Source of the DNA: Hyphomicrobiales bacterium
Lineage (GTDB): Bacteria > Pseudomonadota > Alphaproteobacteria > Rhizobiales > Rhizobiaceae
Assembly: GCA_026400435.1 (NCBI GenBank)
Contig: JAPLOZ010000097.1
Coordinates: forward strand, 21,381-85,380
Direction of reading: 5' to 3'
Length of the DNA stretch: 64,000 bases
Shown here: positions 63,544 to 64,000 of the stretch, one piece after another
Position numbering within the stretch: position 1 is the stretch's first letter
Layout: each line of letters starts with the position of its first letter
The notes under the pieces: generated by a model
Database searches by the model: none
Told to the model about the DNA's origin: nothing
Seen by the model: only the letters and a program-made list of their open reading frames with translations
Made by a program: the position numbers and the translations under genes

Positions 63544-63574
63544 CCCTCATGGTGAGCCTGTCGAACCACGAGGG
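63544..63574 (+). repeat. 31-bp palindromic repeat, copy D
   Basis: CCCTCATGGTGAGCCTGTCG followed by AACCACGAGGG, exact reverse complement of copy B, and opposite in orientation to copy C. It lies 21 bp after the DUF3445 gene's stop. Confidence 0.85.
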
Positions 63575-63595
63575 CGCTTAGCGCCATTTCTCACG

Positions 63596-64000
63596 TCAGT
63601 CCGGGCCGAAACCCGGCGAGGTCGGGGAGCCGTCGTCGTATTTGGACAGCCACTCGACCAGCGTCGGACGGAAGCGCGTGAGGCCCTTGTACGTCGCGAG
63701 TTCCTCGGTGAGGTCGCGGATGACGCGGTGGAGGCGGCGGGCCCATTTGGGCGAGGTGACCAGCTCGTCCATCTTGATGAGATAGCAGCGGATGGGGAAG
63801 ACCAGGCCGTTGGAGCGCGGCAGGCGCCAGAAGCTCTGCAGCTCGACGCGCAGGTGGACCTTCTGGCCGACGTTTTCAGGAGTGACGGTGGTGCGGTCCG
63901 GACCCCATTTGTGGTAGTTCTCGGGGCTGGTGTCGAGGCGCGGGTTGATGGTCATGGTCCAGTTGAGGCGGCGCGCGGGCTTGCCCTGCTGGATGTTGGT
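63596..64000 (-). CDS. DUF3445 (heme-dependent oxidative N-demethylase-like) protein, C-terminal part
   Basis: The window ends inside this gene; 134 residues and the stop are visible. The sequence RRLNWTMTINPRLDTSPENYHKWGPDR and the later VFPIRCYLIKMDELVTSPKWARRLHRVIRDL fit the C-terminal half of DUF3445 proteins, which include the alpha subunit of the heme-dependent dimethylamine monooxygenase (DmmA/HODM). Many genomes also carry a general DUF3445 protein of unknown substrate, so dimethylamine cannot be assumed. The N-terminus and its neighbours lie beyond the window. Confidence 0.75.
   Translation of the reverse strand, partial: TNIQQGKPARRLNWTMTINPRLDTSPENYHKWGPDRTTVTPENVGQKVHLRVELQSFWRLPRSNGLVFPIRCYLIKMDELVTSPKWARRLHRVIRDLTEELATYKGLTRFRPTLVEWLSKYDDGSPTSPGFGPD

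Noticed and set aside
62452..63574. Possible CRISPR array from the repeated 31-bp element
   Set aside because: The four copies are in both orientations, are spaced irregularly by hundreds of bases with genes between, and no cas genes are present. They are dispersed palindromic repeats.

Overview
The window is a 64 kb stretch of high-GC chromosomal DNA from an alphaproteobacterium of the order Hyphomicrobiales, most like a Mesorhizobium-type Phyllobacteriaceae member. Evidence: a class II (CP4-like) aroA divergent from an acidic TIGR02300 protein gene, an alphaproteobacterial-style cmk-rpsA pair, ureDA-x-ureJ-ureBC order, a NodF/NodE-like pair, a DUF982 protein, and rhizobial intergenic palindromes. 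About 61 protein genes (two cut by the window edges) and two tRNAs (Leu-CAG, Ala-GGC) are supported.

Layout. 0-2.2 kb: end of an unknown gene, an EamA transporter, a Nudix hydrolase, tRNA-Leu and a 40-residue membrane peptide. 2.2-5.5 kb: a tight minus-strand operon mgsA-glk-dapB-EVE-gpmA. 5.6-12.1 kb: an ABC exporter, then a surface-glycan-like group (methyltransferase, two glycosyltransferases, sulfotransferase) and tRNA-Ala. 12.3-14.9 kb: TIGR02300, aroA, paiB. 14.9-22.5 kb: a trimethylamine/TMAO locus with a cupin-type regulator, trimethylamine monooxygenase (tmm), a TmoXWV-like ABC importer, a signal-less solute-binding-fold protein and an NTF2-fold protein. 22.7-26.8 kb: urease structural genes with ureD and ureJ, but no ureEFG. 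26.9-29.3 kb: NodF-like ACP, NodE-like ketosynthase and a GST. 29.3-46.5 kb: mostly ordinary genes (CHASE3 hybrid kinase, DD-carboxypeptidase, Tat-exported SpdH-like oxidoreductase plus DoxX, ChaA, DedA, lactonase, MepA, QueG, UppP, TauE, NDUFA9-like). 46.6-54.4 kb: a divergent cluster for a guanidino or basic amino acid compound (polar amino acid ABC importer, Ldh-type reductase, DDAH/ADI-like hydrolase, AruI-like ThDP decarboxylase, SDR). 54.4-59.0 kb: MFS transporter, rpsA, cmk and a small ABM protein. 59.0-63.6 kb: a repeat-rich accessory stretch with one AT-rich gene for a HEPN / NB-ARC / TPR / cold-shock-domain protein, then a membrane protein and a GIY-YIG protein. The window ends inside a DUF3445 gene.

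The strongest candidate for an undescribed system is the 848-residue protein at 59662-62208. It joins a HEPN-type RNase motif (R-x4-H), a STAND NTPase, TPR repeats and a C-terminal cold-shock-like domain. Its base composition is clearly lower in GC than its surroundings, and it sits alone between blocks of palindromic repeats. This is the architecture expected of a nucleic-acid-sensing abortive-infection protein. Other points of interest are the TMA/TMAO locus with a perfect palindrome and a 13-bp motif shared by its two promoters, a NodFE-like pair without a nod context and with His replacing the Asp of the ACP DSL motif, a CP4-like EPSP synthase with Gly rather than Ala at position 100, the separation of aroA from cmk-rpsA, and the guanidino-compound cluster.
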